Source of the DNA: Tenrec ecaudatus
Taxonomy: Eukaryota > Chordata > Mammalia > Afrosoricida > Tenrecidae
DNA length: 64,000 bases
Assembly: GCF_050624435.1 (NCBI RefSeq)
Contig: NW_027458555.1
Coordinates: 248,001-312,000, forward strand
Direction: 5' to 3'
Position 1 is the stretch's first letter. Each line of letters opens with the position of its first letter. The translations under genes were made by a program, and so were the position numbers. Below the pieces are notes generated by a model. It worked only from the letters and a program-made list of their open reading frames with translations. It was not told the DNA's origin and did no database searches. Positions 23,372 to 39,199 of this stretch are shown here, piece after piece.

Positions 23372-23575
23372 AAGGAGCACTAATGAAACATTTGGCTGCT
23401 AACTGCTCAGTCAGTAATATGAAACTTCCAGCCACTTCACTGGAGAAAAATAAGGCTTTCTATTCCCACACATAGTTCCAGTGTAAGAAACCCACTGGGA
23501 CAGCTCCACCCTCTCCTATTAGGCTGTTATGAATTTCAGTCCTCTCTATCACAGTGAGTTTGTACTTTTTTGTTT
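23372..23575 (+). mobile_element. AfroSINE, nearly full length
   Basis: TTTGGCTGCTAACTGCTCAG, then CCAGCCACTTCACTGGAG, AAGGCTTTCTATTCCCACAC, AGAAACCCACTGGGACAGCT and a TTATGAATTTCAGTC... CACAGTGAGTTTG end follow the AfroSINE order throughout. This is the longest and clearest AfroSINE in the window. Confidence 0.8.
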
Positions 23576-23589
23576 TTAGTCTCTTCGAA

Positions 23590-25195
23590 GAAGTTCAGGA
23601 AAAATGTCATTAAAATCAAAGACGTTGAGGTATCATTCCCTCAGACATGAGACATATTACAGGAATGGAATAGTCCAGAGAAAAAAACATGGTTGTTTTT
23701 TTTAAGTTTAACCAAAAAATAGAACCACATTCAATGGCTGTATTTTAACCATAGGGTGTAGTTTAACAATACAGGGGCTAATTATGGCAGGCATTGTGGA
23801 AATAGTGAAAGACTAGGCAGGATTTCCTTCTGTTGTGCAAAGGGTCATTACGAATGAGGAGTGTGTCTACCAGTCTAAGTATCACCATCAATAAAAAGTA
23901 ATTCCCACATATTGACCAACTGGATACATTGCCATCAGATTCATTCTGTTAATGAAGTCCTAAGACTGTTACATTTCTAAACCGTGAAAGAGCTCAATAT
24001 CCCATTTTTAGAAACCTATAGAAAATGTTTCACTGCATGAAGTGAATAAAGAAAACTGTAGGGCTGAAGAAATTCTGACACTAGACAATCGGATAACCCA
24101 TGTCCTCTGGTAGAGCTTTATATCCAGACTCTACACAGGAAGTTCTGTTGCCCATCCCAATGAACCAAGTCCCAAACTATGAGGTTGACGCCTTACATAA
24201 CCAGGCCTAAATCACATAAGGAAGATCATCCCAGTAATCCAGTGGATTATACCATATATACATTTGATAGCAATAGCTATCACGAAGCTTTATGAAGCCC
24301 CGTCTTTGTTCCCCTCCCCTGCCATGCTCTTACATTATAGACAACCCTCAGCTATTGGACATAGTGTTCCCCACAAGTCCTATCTAACCTTTATCTGGGT
24401 AATGAAAATACCCTAGGCATCTTTAATACCATTTTGAAGCTCAAGCTTCTTGAAGTCAAATTGATGCATTCTTTACATACAAGAAGCAGAAGTCTAGAAA
24501 GTTTGGAGTTGGTTGAATGAATTTGGTTCACACACCAGCCAAATGTTGAAATCTTCCCTTGTCATGCATAAACGTGAAAGATAGTATTCCCAGGTTTTAG
24601 CTCCCTCAACTGGACGATATTTCTCTCTGGCAAATCTGTGACCTGAAACTTAGCAGTAGATAATATTGAGTAGGGCAAGTCAGTTTCTTGGCCTGTACTT
24701 CTTACCCTAAGTGCTTCCTTGTGGCCTCAAAACCATGCTCCAATCTGAGTGTTTGCATTAAATAGAGGACCCCCTCTAAATTTAGGGTACTCTCCTCTTT
24801 TCTTCAGCCCCCTTAGTTGACATTCATGTCAGACAGGAGATATTTCTTTATCTCAGAGAATGAATGGATTCCAGGTCTTCCCAAAATGAAAACAGTGAAT
24901 CTCAAGTACTGTATAGACTTGGGAGGTAAATGCTTAGGTTGAGTATAGATCTACATTGTTAAAGGTTGTCCTACAGCATTAAACCACACAGATGAATTTG
25001 ATATTACCTTAGGTGATTTTTCAGGCACAACATATTATTTCAGTCCAAGTCAATGAACTCACTGTGTCAATTGTTTTTGTGCCATTAAAACACTAGTATT
25101 GTGCTTTAAAAATAATTTAGAAAAGTGTGATATGTGATCAATGGTTTTGTTGCTGCTGTTATTTATTGTGCACTGTTTCTAGTAACAATTATTTC
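23590..25195. other. Unassigned sequence
   Basis: No gene or confident repeat was identified. It is AT-rich with only short random open frames. Confidence 0.5.
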
Positions 25196-25197
25196 TC

Positions 25198-25510
25198 TTT
25201 TTAAAAACCATTTTATTGGTGGCTCATACAATTCTCACAATCCATACATACATCCATTTGTCAAGCACATTTGTACATGTGTTGCCATCATAATTCTCAA
25301 AACATTTGCTTTCTACTTGAACCCTTTGCATCAGCTCTTCAGTTTTCCCCCTCCCTCCCGTTTCCTCCCTCACTAAAGAACTCTTGATAATTTCGAAATT
25401 ATTATTGCTTTGTCATATCTTACACTATCTGACGTCTCCCTTCTCCCACTTTTCTGTTGTCCATCCCCCAGGGAGGAAGTTATATGTAGAGCCTTATAAT
25501 CAGTTGCCCA
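25198..25510 (-). mobile_element. L1 3' end fragment, minus strand
   Basis: Begins with the complement of an A-tail and AATAAAATGG, then GGCTCATACAATTCTCACAA and following sequence, typical of this L1 family. It stops about 310 bp in, at GCCTTATAATCAGTTGCCCA. Confidence 0.88.
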
Positions 25511-26429
25511 TTTAGAATTATTTCTTTCCATTTATGTTTTAGTTTATTTTTATACTTCATTATCTGAATATAACACAAACAAGCCCTTGCTTTCCAGAAC
25601 TTAGAAAGATTTTTAAAGAAAATCCCCCCAATATTTTAATGATCATCTAACTAAAGAATCAGAAATTATTTATATGTATTTTAAGTAGTAGTCACACACT
25701 TGTTCATGTTTCTTTTTTCCCACTATCTCATCCAGCTAATTGCTGTATGTTTATGTGTTGATACCAATGTAAATGTTTCTCTTACTGTGACATTCAACAG
25801 ATTCTGAGTATTTCGTCAAAGTTCATCCTGCTTCAAACTCCTTGTATCCCATGGAAACTGTATAATATTTATAGTGTGTGAACAAATGTGTATGGTTAGT
25901 GGAGCACATTTAGAAGCCCACAGTAATAGAGTGTGGTACCACAGTAGAGTGTGGCAACCAGTGAAAGATGTTTTAGAGGTGAACAACAATAAATAAAATG
26001 AAATAAAACAGGAAATACTAGGGGGACTTGGCTAAGGCAGAGACAACCTTAACAAGAACAAAAGCCCAGAGGGAGGTGTATTTTCTAGTCTCTACAGCTC
26101 TTGTGTTTAAGGATGCCCAATGTTATGGCTTTTGTGAAAGACAGCACATTACCAATAAGGAATGACAAGGTGTAGGTAGACAGATGATACTAAGAGTCAA
26201 GGTGAATGGGGGAAGAAGCTTAAAAGTACATGAGATGAAGGAAGGTAATGGCTGATGCAGTCACTCTCTTCCTGCCTGTGGAGGAGAAATGCAAAGCCCT
26301 AGACTGTAGGTACAAGGTGCACAGCAGCACGGGGGAACTCCAGGGTGAGGTCTTGTGACTAGCTCTCAGAGGGTCTCTGCAAGCCTGGGATTATGACCAC
26401 TTTTAGACAGCAGATGAAGCAACAGCAAT
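25511..26429. other. Unassigned sequence
   Basis: No gene recognised. The right part (from about 26160) may be diverged L1 3' UTR leading into the next copy, but I cannot place its start. Confidence 0.4.
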
Positions 26430-27600
26430 CTAGTTGAGAGGAATTACTAATAGGTGGAAGAAGGACAAGCATGATGGTAGGGTAACGAGGAAGGTAAAAG
26501 GAAACAGAAGAAAGATCTAGGAAGCAAAGCTATGGATAGTGGTATAAGCATAGGTCTGTGCATATGTAAATACATTAATTCTGAAAATAGAGATCTTGAC
26601 CTACATGCATATATTTATAAGGCAGTACACTAAGATAGTAGATGTACTTTGGGACTCTGCTCAAGCCCTCCCTCAATGCAAGAACACTTTGTTCTAACAA
26701 CCTGACCTTCTTTGATGCTCACCATACCAGCATGATCACTGAAGACAAAATGGGTACGTAAGCAAATGTGGTGAAGGAGAATAGTGCCTGGCTATCAAAA
26801 TATATACTATCTGAGGTTTTAAAGGCTTGAAGTTTAAAAGAGGCTATCTAGTAGAGAAGCAATGGACCCACATGGAAGAAGCTCATCATCCTGTGTGATC
26901 ATGAGGTGTCAAAGAGATAGGGTAATAGGCTTCATAAGACCACAAAGAAGCAAGCAAAACCCCCCAACACATTGCTGAGAATGAGGGGGGTTGTAGTAGA
27001 GACGCCACCTCTATCTGTAAACAATGGGACATCCCCTTACAGAAGGGTCACACTGAAAGGATGAGTCAACCTGGGGGCAGGATAGCACTGAGGAAACACA
27101 AATATTATTAGGTTCCTTGAGGCTTCCTCACACCCCACTATCATGACTCCAATTCTGCCTTTCCCTGTGGGCTAGACTGGAGCATGTGCATAGGTACAGA
27201 AAAGAGATAAGAGTTCACAACATACCGAATCTAGGAACAGGAATGGGAGTATTGATACCAGTCGGGGAAGCGAAAGGCAGGGAGGGGAGGGGAGGAAGGG
27301 GGAGCCAATCACAATGATAGACACATAACCACACACACACACCCCGGGGATAAACACACAAAACATGGGGGAAGAGAGATAGCAGTCAGTGCAAGATACA
27401 AAAATAACAATAGTTTAATATTTATCAAGGGGTGACAAGAGTGGGGGGGGGAGGAAGAGAGGGGATAAAAGGAGCTGATACCAAGGTCTCAATGGAAAGT
27501 AAATGTTTAGAAATGAATGATGGAAATATATGTACAAATATTCTTGATACAATTGAATTGTGGATTGTTACAAGTCCCCAATAAAATGATCTTTTTTAAA
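26430..27600 (+). mobile_element. L1 3' end, plus strand, older copy
   Basis: Follows the family 3' UTR order (CTCAAGCCCTCCCTCAATGC, GATCACTGAAGACAAAATGG, and so on) and ends with AGTCCCCAATAAAATGATC and TTTTTTAAAAAG. It is more diverged than the first copy. The 5' boundary is approximate. Confidence 0.82.
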
Positions 27601-28670
27601 AAGCACATGAAATGGATTAAGGAAAGAGATGACTTATCATCCATTCTGTCATCTTGGACTAGAGCATGGGTTTCAAGCTCTCTAAGTAATGTTGACAGAG
27701 GGAAAACGACACAAACAAGGAGACGGCTTATTGTCTTGGGTTCTAGGATATCCCATCCATAGTCTTGGTCTTCTAGGGAGACTGGATTAGCTAGTGTCTG
27801 GGCTGGAGTTTGTGAAACATGCTTAACCAGGAACTTGGAGCGAGGAAAACAAAATGAGTGTGGTGGGGAGAGGCTGTGCTTTGATAAAGGAGAGCAGCAT
27901 TAGTCTGAGTGGCTAGTTGGACATCATTGGCACAGCCCTTTTGTAACCCCCAGGGTGTTTCTGAAGGCAGAGGGGTGTGAGGTTGCAGTCCTAGGATAAA
28001 GGGTAAGGTTTAGGGCCCCTCTAAAACTGATCTGCAAGTCATGGTAATAAACAGATGCACAATTTGTTTTAGACTCTCTTATGCCCAGTCACCATGCATT
28101 TCTGGAATCTCCACGTCATCATTCCTCTAGGTCTTAGGGACAGCCTTCCAGCTCAGGGCTCTGAGACAGGTTGGTTTCAGAGGAAGGTGGGCTTCCAGCT
28201 CCCTCCTTGATCAATATTCTTAATCTAAGCTTGACTAAGTATTAACTTCTTCTGGAAAGACTGTCAGCTTATGGAAAATTACAAAAGAACTAAAAGGTGA
28301 TAATAAGTTCAATAGATGCATTATACTGGATAAATCTGCCTAACAAAGCCTCTTTAGAGTGTTGAAAAACAATGATGTTACTTTGAGGACTAGGTTTATC
28401 TGACCCAAACCATGGCATTGCCGATTACCGCATATGCATATATAAGTGGGACATTGAATAAGGGAGAAATAAGAAGAATGAATGTGGTTGAATTATAGTG
28501 CATGGGCATTCAAATAGGCAAACAAATCTGTTTTGGCAGAAGTAAGGTCAGGGTGCTAGTTAGAGGGTAGGAAGTGAGAGCTCACATTAAATACATTGGA
28601 CATGTTGTCAGAGGTGACCAGTCCGTGGAGAAGGATGTTTTTGGTTTTTTTTGGTAAATTAGAGGGGCAG
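27601..28670. other. Unassigned sequence upstream of YY1 retrocopy
   Basis: No gene or confident repeat was recognised between the L1 tail and the SINE. Confidence 0.45.
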
Positions 28671-28845
28671 TGACAAATAGGAATCCCTCGACTACATGGA
28701 TTGACACAGTGACTGAAGCAATGGGTTCATCCTAAACTGTGAGGATGCTGCAGGGGTGGGCAAAGTTTCATTCCCTTGTGCATAAGGTCCCTGTAAGATA
28801 GAATGGACACCATCAGAACTATCAACAACAAGAGCCTCAGAAATT
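28671..28845 (+). mobile_element. AfroSINE
   Basis: GACTGAAGCAATGGGTTCAT, GTGAGGATGCTGCAGGGGTG, GGGCAAAGTTTCATTC, TTGTGCATAAGGTCCCTGTA and a terminal CAACAACAAGAG match the AfroSINE variant that ends in a CAACAA-type tail. Confidence 0.72.
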
Positions 28846-28964
28846 ACTAATCAACACCCAAGGCGTGCACAAAATGCTAAATAGTTATGTTTACAAAAGT
28901 TATTTCCATGCCATCAAATGCACAAAAGCTCAGGAGACATTCACTGGAATTTAAGTTCTAGTTT

Positions 28965-31130
<2,166 letters not shown>

Positions 31131-31140
31131 AAAGAATGGG

Positions 31141-31665
31141 TTTCTTTTATTTAAAAAAAAAACTAATAAAATAAAGGTGATGCAAAACTCACTGAGAAAT
31201 TGCTGCCCCTCATTGATTTATAACATTCTTCTGGAGGTGAGCTGTAGGACATTTTCTAAGATCCATACAGCATGTCATATGGCAGAGTATTTTCCCAAAC
31301 TGGGGCTCTGTTTTGCAGGCATCACACAATGATTAGGTGTTAGTCACTATTTTCCTGGCAAGGGGAGTGTAAATCATGTAGTCCTCTAGAATGAGGAGTC
31401 AGCTGGAAGATCAGAGGGTCCAGCCAGTTCCTGGAATCAATGGTAGTTGAATGAGTTTTAGGTTGCTTGCAAGGGCTATAATCAATTGAATTGAAGTAAA
31501 ATCCCAGGAGAAACTTCTAGCATAAACAGACCATAGATTAAAGCTTAATACGGAGTACTGAGATGGTATGAATAAACACCGCTTTAGTGTTTTGTAGTTT
31601 AAGTTCAAGTTATTGAGTGTAGATATAACAATGGTTGTGAGAGGACACTTACCACTACTTCAATA
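31141..31665. other. Unassigned sequence
   Basis: Begins with an A-rich stretch after the retrocopy. No gene recognised. Confidence 0.4.
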
Positions 31666-31667
31666 CT

Positions 31668-31812
31668 TTCTTTTTAAAAAAATCATTGTATTGGGGGTTC
31701 GTACAACTCTTATCACAATCCATATATACATCCACTGTATCAAGCACATTAGTACAGTTGTTGCCATCATCATTCTCAAAACATTTTCTTTCTACTTGAG
31801 TCCTTGGTAACC
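31668..31812 (-). mobile_element. Short L1 3' end, minus strand
   Basis: The complement of an A-tail and CAATACAATGAT, then GGTTCGTACAACTCTTATCA and about 130 bp of the family 3' UTR. Confidence 0.88.
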
Positions 31813-32094
31813 AATACTTTCTATCAGACCAGTAAATACTCTGACACCAATGTTAGATAATGATACTGCAAGAAAACTGTAACCCAATACTGATAATGGA
31901 TATACACTAAAATTTCTTTAAAATATTTGGAACAGATTCAGACAACATATTAAAATGATTATATACCACGATGAATTGAAATTTGTCCCAGAGCCCATTT
32001 TACATGAGAAAATTAGCACTGTAATAAGCCCATTGACAGAAAAGAGGGTCAACTGTCTAAGTAGGCACAGAAACAAAATAGGAACATTTAAAAA

Positions 32095-33060
32095 TCAAAG
32101 GCATTGGGCCTCTTCTCAAGTCCTCCCTCAATGCAAGCTAATAACCTGGCATTCTGTGATTCTCATCTTCCCAGCAGAATTGCTTGAATCAAAAAGGGTG
32201 TATAAGCAAATGTGAAGAAAGCTGGTGATGCCTGGCTATCAAAAGATATAGAGACTGGAATCTTAAAGGCTTGAAGTTAAACAAGAGGCCGTCTATCTGA
32301 GAAGCAGCAATGCCCACATGGAAGAAGCACACTAGTCTGTGTGACCACAAGGTGTTCATGGGATCAGGTATCGGGCATCAGAATACCCCAAACAAAAAAT
32401 CATATCAATGGGAACAAAGGGTGTCAGATTGGCGACCCAAAGTCCATCTGTAAACAATTGAACATCCTCTCACAGAAGGGTCACAAGGAAAGGATGAGCC
32501 ACCCAGGGTACAGTATAGCACCTATGGAACATATAACATTCCTTCCGTTTTTTAAAGCTTGCTCCACCTCACTATGATGACCCCAGTTTTACCTTACAAA
32601 TTTGGCTAGACCAGAGTATGTACACTGGTACAGATAAAAGCTCTCAACATAGTACATGGAATCCAGGAGAGATAAACCCCTAAGAACAATAATGGGCATA
32701 ATGATACCATGAAGGTAGGGGAAAGATGGGGCCACAAGGGGGAGAAAGGGGAACCGATTGCAAAGATCATCTTATAACATTCCCCCAGGGGAATGAACAA
32801 CAGGAAGTGGGTGAAGGAAAATAGCAGATTGTGTAAGATATGAAAACAATAATAATTTAAAATTCATCAAGTGGTCACGAGGGAAGAAAGGTGGTGGAGG
32901 GAGGGGAAAAAAGAGGAGCTGATACCAAGGGCTCAAGTAGAACGAAAATATTTTGAAAATGATGATGGCAATGTATATACAATTGTACAAGTTATAATTG
33001 ATGTGTGGATTGTAATAGGAGCTGTAAGAGCCCCAATAAAATACTTTAGTTTTAAAATGT
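32095..33060 (+). mobile_element. L1 3' end, plus strand
   Basis: Starts within the 3' UTR at TTGGGCCTCTTCTCAAGTCC and ends at GAGCCCCAATAAAATAC plus an AT-rich tail. Diverged, 5'-truncated copy. Confidence 0.85.
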
Positions 33061-33419
33061 CAAAGGCTTTTCATGTAAAAAAACTACAACTGTGACATGA
33101 AACAGGTATAGTTCGATGTGCTAATATATTCATTAAAAAAAACACCCCACTTAAGAAGCAGGACAAACATACATTTCCACTTTCAATACCGTATTAAAAA
33201 TTCTATAGTATTTTCTAGATGGACCAATCATAAAAGGAATACTTTTTAAAAGGAAGAAAAGAGGCTTCCAAAGAGAAGAAATAGTAATTCCTCGAATCAT
33301 CATAAATTAATGATACTTTACGTAACAGATTCCAAATATACCATAAATGCTACAGCTATTAAATATTTTTAAAGTTGTAGGCTACATTTCAACACACAAA
33401 AATAATTTTTGGCATTGAA

Positions 33420-34060
33420 CACTCTAACCATTAATTGCTAATCTCCAACTGCCAAACCATTAACCCTTACACATTAACATGCTGAACTTCCTTACTAACA
33501 ACTTCCTAAAGCACTGACCCCCCTAAGTACATGAAAAAGCCCCTTACCACCAGAACTTCTACTAACACCCTGAGCATATCCTGATACCCACAATAGTCTT
33601 AACATGCTTAACCAATCCGACCACCATACTCTCTTAACCTATAATGCATTTATCCCAGTTTTTAAATCAGGTAACAGGGTAAACTTTATTTTATAACCTT
33701 AAACCTAACTTAATGACCCTAAATCTCAAATTGAGAAACCCAACTCCGAAAATAAGAATCTTAAAACCTTAGCTCTACATCCTTATACCTTAACACATAA
33801 GCCTCTAATCAACTCCAAATACAATATGTTAGGCATTAAACCTTCAAAACATAAAGCCCTTTAATATGTCCACGAACATCTGACTCACGACACTTAATTC
33901 CTATTTCTATTCCTCCGCAATTGTTCTTGAACCTGGAACACTGATTAATCCCAGGATATAGGTTCTAGTCTTAAATACAGACTCTGAGTCTAATACACTT
34001 ACAAGCCTAAACAGAACCCCAAATCTAATCCATCAAAAACTCATCTTGCTAATTATGTGT
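33420..34060 (-). repeat. G-poor (strand-skewed) tract, T/G-rich on minus strand
   Basis: The + strand has very few G residues. For example, 33421-33480 has 2 G against about 19 C. It is full of CCTTAA, TAACC and CTAAACC-like words. On the minus strand this reads as GGTTA, TTAGG and TTAAGG-rich sequence. No regular period can be fixed by eye. It may be a decayed telomere-like or satellite repeat, or an old element with strand bias. No open frame of note. Confidence 0.5.
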
Positions 34061-35810
34061 GTGGAGCTATTTTCTCTCTCAGATTTTACGCAAGCAATAA
34101 GAACTTGAGTAGGTTGGCAGGCAAACCTAAGAATCACAAAAATATTTTCAGTTAATTTTAAGTCATTTGAATCTGGTTCAAGGAACTTAGAAAAATAAAG
34201 AAGTTATATAGAGTTTAAATATGACAAACAACGTCATGGTCAAGGGCTATCACGGGCCCCTTGTTGATTTCTGATCTTTGCGTCTTGGTCTCAAGGAGTC
34301 TTTTCTAACATATGTAGGGATGTTACCCAATAAGCAAGATGCTGAGGGTGCAATAGCACTTATTCACTAATTTGTAGATCACCATTTAACCTGGTTTATC
34401 CCCGGACATAGGGTGAAACTCACATTAAATAAAACAAATTAATTACTGGTTATTCTGTCATCGACCCCCTTGTTCCCCTCATTCCCAGGGGACATGCATG
34501 TCACCAGAGATGGAGGAGGTAGCAAATTAAGGAGCTTACATTGGAATCCATGACTCCACTTTTCAAAATTGATCTTGGCCTTTCTCTCAGCCCTAGGTAA
34601 AAAGACTCAGAGGAAGAATTTGCACACCCCCTTTAATAGTGAGAGCTGGCAACTCTAAAATATTTGGGTCCATGTCTCTTTGAGAGTCTTGTCAGCTAAC
34701 ATCTTAAGCTCACAAGACATACTGCAAGTAGGAACTCTATCTTCACCCCCAAGCTGGAAAGGCATCAATTCCAGGGGCACCCTGTATGTCCAGTGCCAGG
34801 AACCCCCACTCACAGCACACTGGGCTCTTCACTTCTGAAGACCTAAGTCCTCGAAGAGTTACTCCTGATAACAACAGCGGCCTAAGCTCTCTCTGATGCT
34901 GGCCTGGACATTAATACCTTTGAGTTCAACTCCAGGGACTTACAGAGGCAAACGCATTGTTCCTCCCTGAGCCTGTCTTACAGGTCTACTGGCTGAGGAT
35001 ACCTGTCATAATATACATCCCCCTGCTCAGGTTCCAGGGCCTCTTACCTTTAGGACACACAAAACATTCAAGCACGGATGATCCACTGGCTTTCCACACA
35101 GCACAGCCTGATCTGAGATCGATCCACCCCAATTTCAGCACCTTGAATTATCTGCCTCACTGGGTCCTGAGAGTGAGCTGGGAAATAAAGCAGTTAAATC
35201 ACAATCCCCTGTAATTACTTCAGCATGATTAGTAAATCAACATAATGTAGCCATCCTTGGTTTAGTCCAGCTGAAGGCAGATTAGACCCTAGGTAGATTC
35301 CTCTAAGTTGCTGTAGGGAGGCATTCTTAGCTAATGCTTGGGAGCTCCAGGAACATCTTTGCTCACACATACACATGCACACGCATGCACACACACACAG
35401 ATGCACACAGGCAAATATTCATTTAAATGGTAGCAAGTAAGAATTTAACCTAAAGAGAATGGGGAACCCGAAGAAAAATAAGAGACAATGGGATGATATT
35501 TAACATCAAGTGAGGGTACACTTACAGCCCACAGCCTGCCATTGTGTTCTCTGTATTTGCTCCATTAGAAAATGTAATACTTGATGACACTTTTTGTGTT
35601 AATCTCAATTATCAGACCAGGTTTGTTCATTAGTAAATTACTTCTTTGGCTAACTTCACTTTTCATTGATCAACCATGATCATCCTTTACGTTTTAAATA
35701 TGTTTTCTCTCCAGGTTTTAACTGCTTAAAACTTCACGATTTTAATTTATGCGTACTCAGAGGGCACTATAACATTGTGGCAGAGCATAATGACCAATGA
35801 AAACCAATTG
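34061..35810. other. Unassigned sequence
   Basis: No V segment, RNA or known repeat recognised. There is a CA-rich stretch near 35360-35402. The longest open frame (about 34957-35214) has no recognisable domain. Confidence 0.45.
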
Positions 35811-35814
35811 ACTA

Positions 35815-36600
35815 TATGGGTCTTAAAGGCTTGAAGATAAACAAGTGGCAATCTTGCTCAGAAGCAACAAAGCCCACATGGAAGAAGTACACTAGCTTGT
35901 GTGATCACGAGTTGTCAAAGGGATGAGGTAGCAGGCATCAAAGAACAAAATATCCTGTCATTGTGAATGAGGAGGAGTTCGGAGTGGGGACCCAAAGCCC
36001 ATCTGTAGGCAACTTATGATACCCTAATGGAAGGGTCAAGGGGAGGCGACAAGCCAGTCAGGGTGCAGTGTAGCAACAATGAAACATATAACTTTCCTCT
36101 AGTTCCAAATTCTTCTCCCCCCCACCCCCCCTGCGCCCAATGCACACTATCATAATCCCAATTCTACTTTACAAATCTGGCAAGAACAGAGGATATACAC
36201 TGGTAGAGATAGGAACTGGAAACACAGGGAATCCAGGGCGGATGATCCCTTCAGGACCAGTGGTGTGAGTGGTGATACTGGGAGAGGGGAGGGAGTGGGG
36301 GTGGAAAGGGGGAACCGGTTCCAGGGGTCCACATATAACCTCCTCCCTAGGGGATAGACAACAGAAAAGTGGGTGAACGGAGACTTGGACAGTATAAGAT
36401 ATGACAAAATAATAATGGGTTCATGAGGGAGGCGGGAAGGGAGGGGAAAAATGAGGAGCTGATGCCAGGGGCTGAAGTGGAGAATATATGTTTTGAGAAT
36501 GATGAGGACAAAGAATGTAAAAATATGCTTTGCACAATTGATGTATATGTGGATTGTGATTAAAAGTTGTATGAGTCCCAATAAAATGATTAAAAAAATA
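35815..36600 (+). mobile_element. L1 3' end, plus strand
   Basis: Starts at GGGTCTTAAAGGCTTGAAGA and ends GAGTCCCAATAAAATGATT with an A-rich tail. The 3' UTR order matches the first L1. Confidence 0.88.
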
Positions 36601-37380
36601 AATATAAAGGTATTGGTTTAATTATATCTTTTTAATGTATTACTCATTTGAGGATATTTTAATGCAATGGATTCACAACGGATGGTAAGTGATTTTGCAT
36701 TCATAGTTAATGGCAAAAAAAAAACCCCGATTGACAGTGTCTAGGAGTTATCTGATACTTTTTGCTGGGAAAAAATGAGTATGTTTATTTATAAGGTATA
36801 AAATAAGTAAGTAACGTGTAAATATTGTGGAGTTTTCTATATAAAAATGTAGCGAATTGCACATTTTCAGTAAAGCATACATTTTCATCTGTACAGTTTC
36901 CATGTTAGAACAAGACTTTCCAAATTAGAGATAAGTTATTTTAGTTGTATCAATATTATTGGCCTGTTCAAGAAAGTTTTGCGTCAATGCATACTAGTGC
37001 CCAGTTTGAAAATTTTGAAGAAGATTGATTTCTGGATATTTTCTCAAGCTTACATTTATTGGAATTAGGAAAATCTGTGGGTAACTTTTTATCCTCACAT
37101 TCTTTGGCTACAAAATATGAGTATATTTTTGCACATACAATAAGTACAATATTACAATGAATAAAATAATATTCAACTGAGGAAAGCCCTTTGAGCATCC
37201 CTGTCAACAAGTTTAACCATGTTAAACCACCACAATGACTCTCTTCAATGATACATTATCAAGTTTATGAAATTGAATGTCTCATTTATGAAAACATCTT
37301 TGCATATGTTCAATTTTAGACACTGTACCCGATCTCTTCACATGGCAGCAAATAATGATAGGTCTATCGTCCTACACTCT
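36601..37380. other. Unassigned AT-rich sequence
   Basis: No gene or repeat recognised. Confidence 0.45.
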
Positions 37381-37838
37381 TGAGGTAGTTAATTTATTGT
37401 GTCTACCTGGCCGATAAACACATGTGGGATTAATTAAAGGGCAGAGAGATAAATGGCTTGGTGAGCCTCACCTTTCTTGTTTCTTGCTCTTTGATCATTA
37501 GACCAGTGTGCGGCTGCCTTGCTTGTTCTGTGCCTTAATTTGTAATCTACACTACCTGTGGGACATCTATCCCATCGACTGTGTCGCTGTAATTTGAGGT
37601 ATCTTCAAGACCTGCTCTGCCACACTATTGGAATATACAGCTCTTGAGCTGTTGGACCCTGTCATCTGGCTGTTGGTGACCTACCTGCCTTGCTGTTTGC
37701 TGCCTGTGGCCGGACAGCCTGAATTACTCTATAGGCCCTCAGGATTAGAAGTACTGCCACTGTCTCACAGCTGTCTCATGGGAGTGAGTTGCACTGAGCC
37801 ATTTGTACTGCTTTATAGATTATTTATTTCTTATGTTA

Positions 37839-37911
<73 letters not shown>

Positions 37912-37970
37912 ATATATATATATAATTATTAGCATTATGGTTTTGTTTCTCTGGAGAACCCTGTATAACA
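37381..37970 (+). mobile_element. ERVL-type solo LTR (MLT2-like)
   Basis: Begins TGAGGTAGTTAATTTATTGT and ends TTTCTCTGGAGAACCCTGTA followed by TAACA. A TC/ATCT/AT microsatellite sits at about 37840-37924, just upstream of the 3' end. This layout (TATC-type repeat followed by a GTTTCTCTGGAGAACCCTG terminus) resembles MLT2 LTRs recalled from other mammals. No clear target-site duplication. Related LTRs are at 46497-46986 and 57937-58468. Confidence 0.6.
37840..37924 (+). repeat. (CT)n(ATCT)n(AT)n microsatellite
   Basis: Successive CT, ATCT (about 13 units) and AT runs inside the LTR. Confidence 0.95.
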
Positions 37971-39195
37971 TAATTGTTAATGCAAGTGTGTTCATATGGT
38001 CAAAAAATAAATGCTCACCTCAGCCCCATGATGCAAAGACCAAGGTTTATTAAGTGCATACACTTCATTGGGGGAAATGTTTGTAAAAGAGAAAGTGCAG
38101 AGAAGCCCATGGAGGCTGGAAGATCACTCAGCTAAGATGCAAATCTTACCCTGAGAGAAGGAAAAAAATGAGAGGTAGGAAAAACTTTCTTAAATGTCAG
38201 TGTAACCCAGCAGATGCCCAGTAAGTTGATCAGGTTACCTCAATACAAAATCACCCATTAGAGAATCACCTTCTTTCTCATAGACAAATGTTTGTGCTTT
38301 GTTCTTCTTGCACTTGGCTTGGGCTAGCCCTTAGAACTCTGTCTTATGTACAAACCTTGTGGTAGAATTCAGAAGCAATGTTTCTACCTTGTCTCATTAT
38401 GCTCATTGTGTTGGAATGGAATGACCTTCTTAGATTTGATTGTGCTGTTATATGTTTATATATGAAAACATGTTCATATTTTCTAGTAAGATACATTGAT
38501 TATAGGATGTTTTTTATTTATGATGAGATTGAAAGAAATGTGATATTCAATCTCATTAGTGATATTCTCATAGGTGATAATTTCACATTTCAACCTCATT
38601 AGTGATATTCTCATAGGTGACAATTTCACATTTGGTTTCCAAACAATATCCTTCTCTTGTTTGCTTAGGACTTTCATTATATTTCCTGAAGACTGTGTCA
38701 CTCTTCTCTCTTTAGTTCTTTTCAAAGATAAATTTTCAGTTTGTTTTTGGAGTTAGTTATCTCAGCACATTAGATCCCCATTTGACATTTTCCTCAAATA
38801 TTTTTCAGGGACAGTAATTGTATATATACTTACCATGTTACTATTATTTCTTGCTACTCTCCACAGAGTCAAAGATGTTGACTACTGCTGTACATTCTTC
38901 TCTCGCATACGGATCCATATCCTGTGTCCTTATCAGGATATTTTTTAGAGATTGCCAGTCCAATCTAATTTTTCTCATCTCATCTACTGATAGCAGAGTG
39001 AGTTGTTTAATCACATCAACTACTATGAGGAAGGCAGATGAAGCTGCTTATTTGCTTAAAGACTTACAGTCTACAAAACCATAAGGATTTCTACTCTGTC
39101 TTGCAGGGACACTATGAACTAGAATTAACATAACAATAGGGGGTAATTGAGTTTGTTGATTTGATTCTTATTTTATTTAGTTTCATTTTCCTCCC
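37971..39195. other. Unassigned sequence upstream of an IGHV3 relic
   Basis: No promoter octamer or leader exon could be tied to the V relic that follows. An ATGCAAAT at about 38138 is about 1 kb too far upstream. A local direct repeat (CTCATTAGTGATATTCTCAT near 38552 and again near 38597) is present. Confidence 0.45.
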
Positions 39196-39199
39196 CTAT

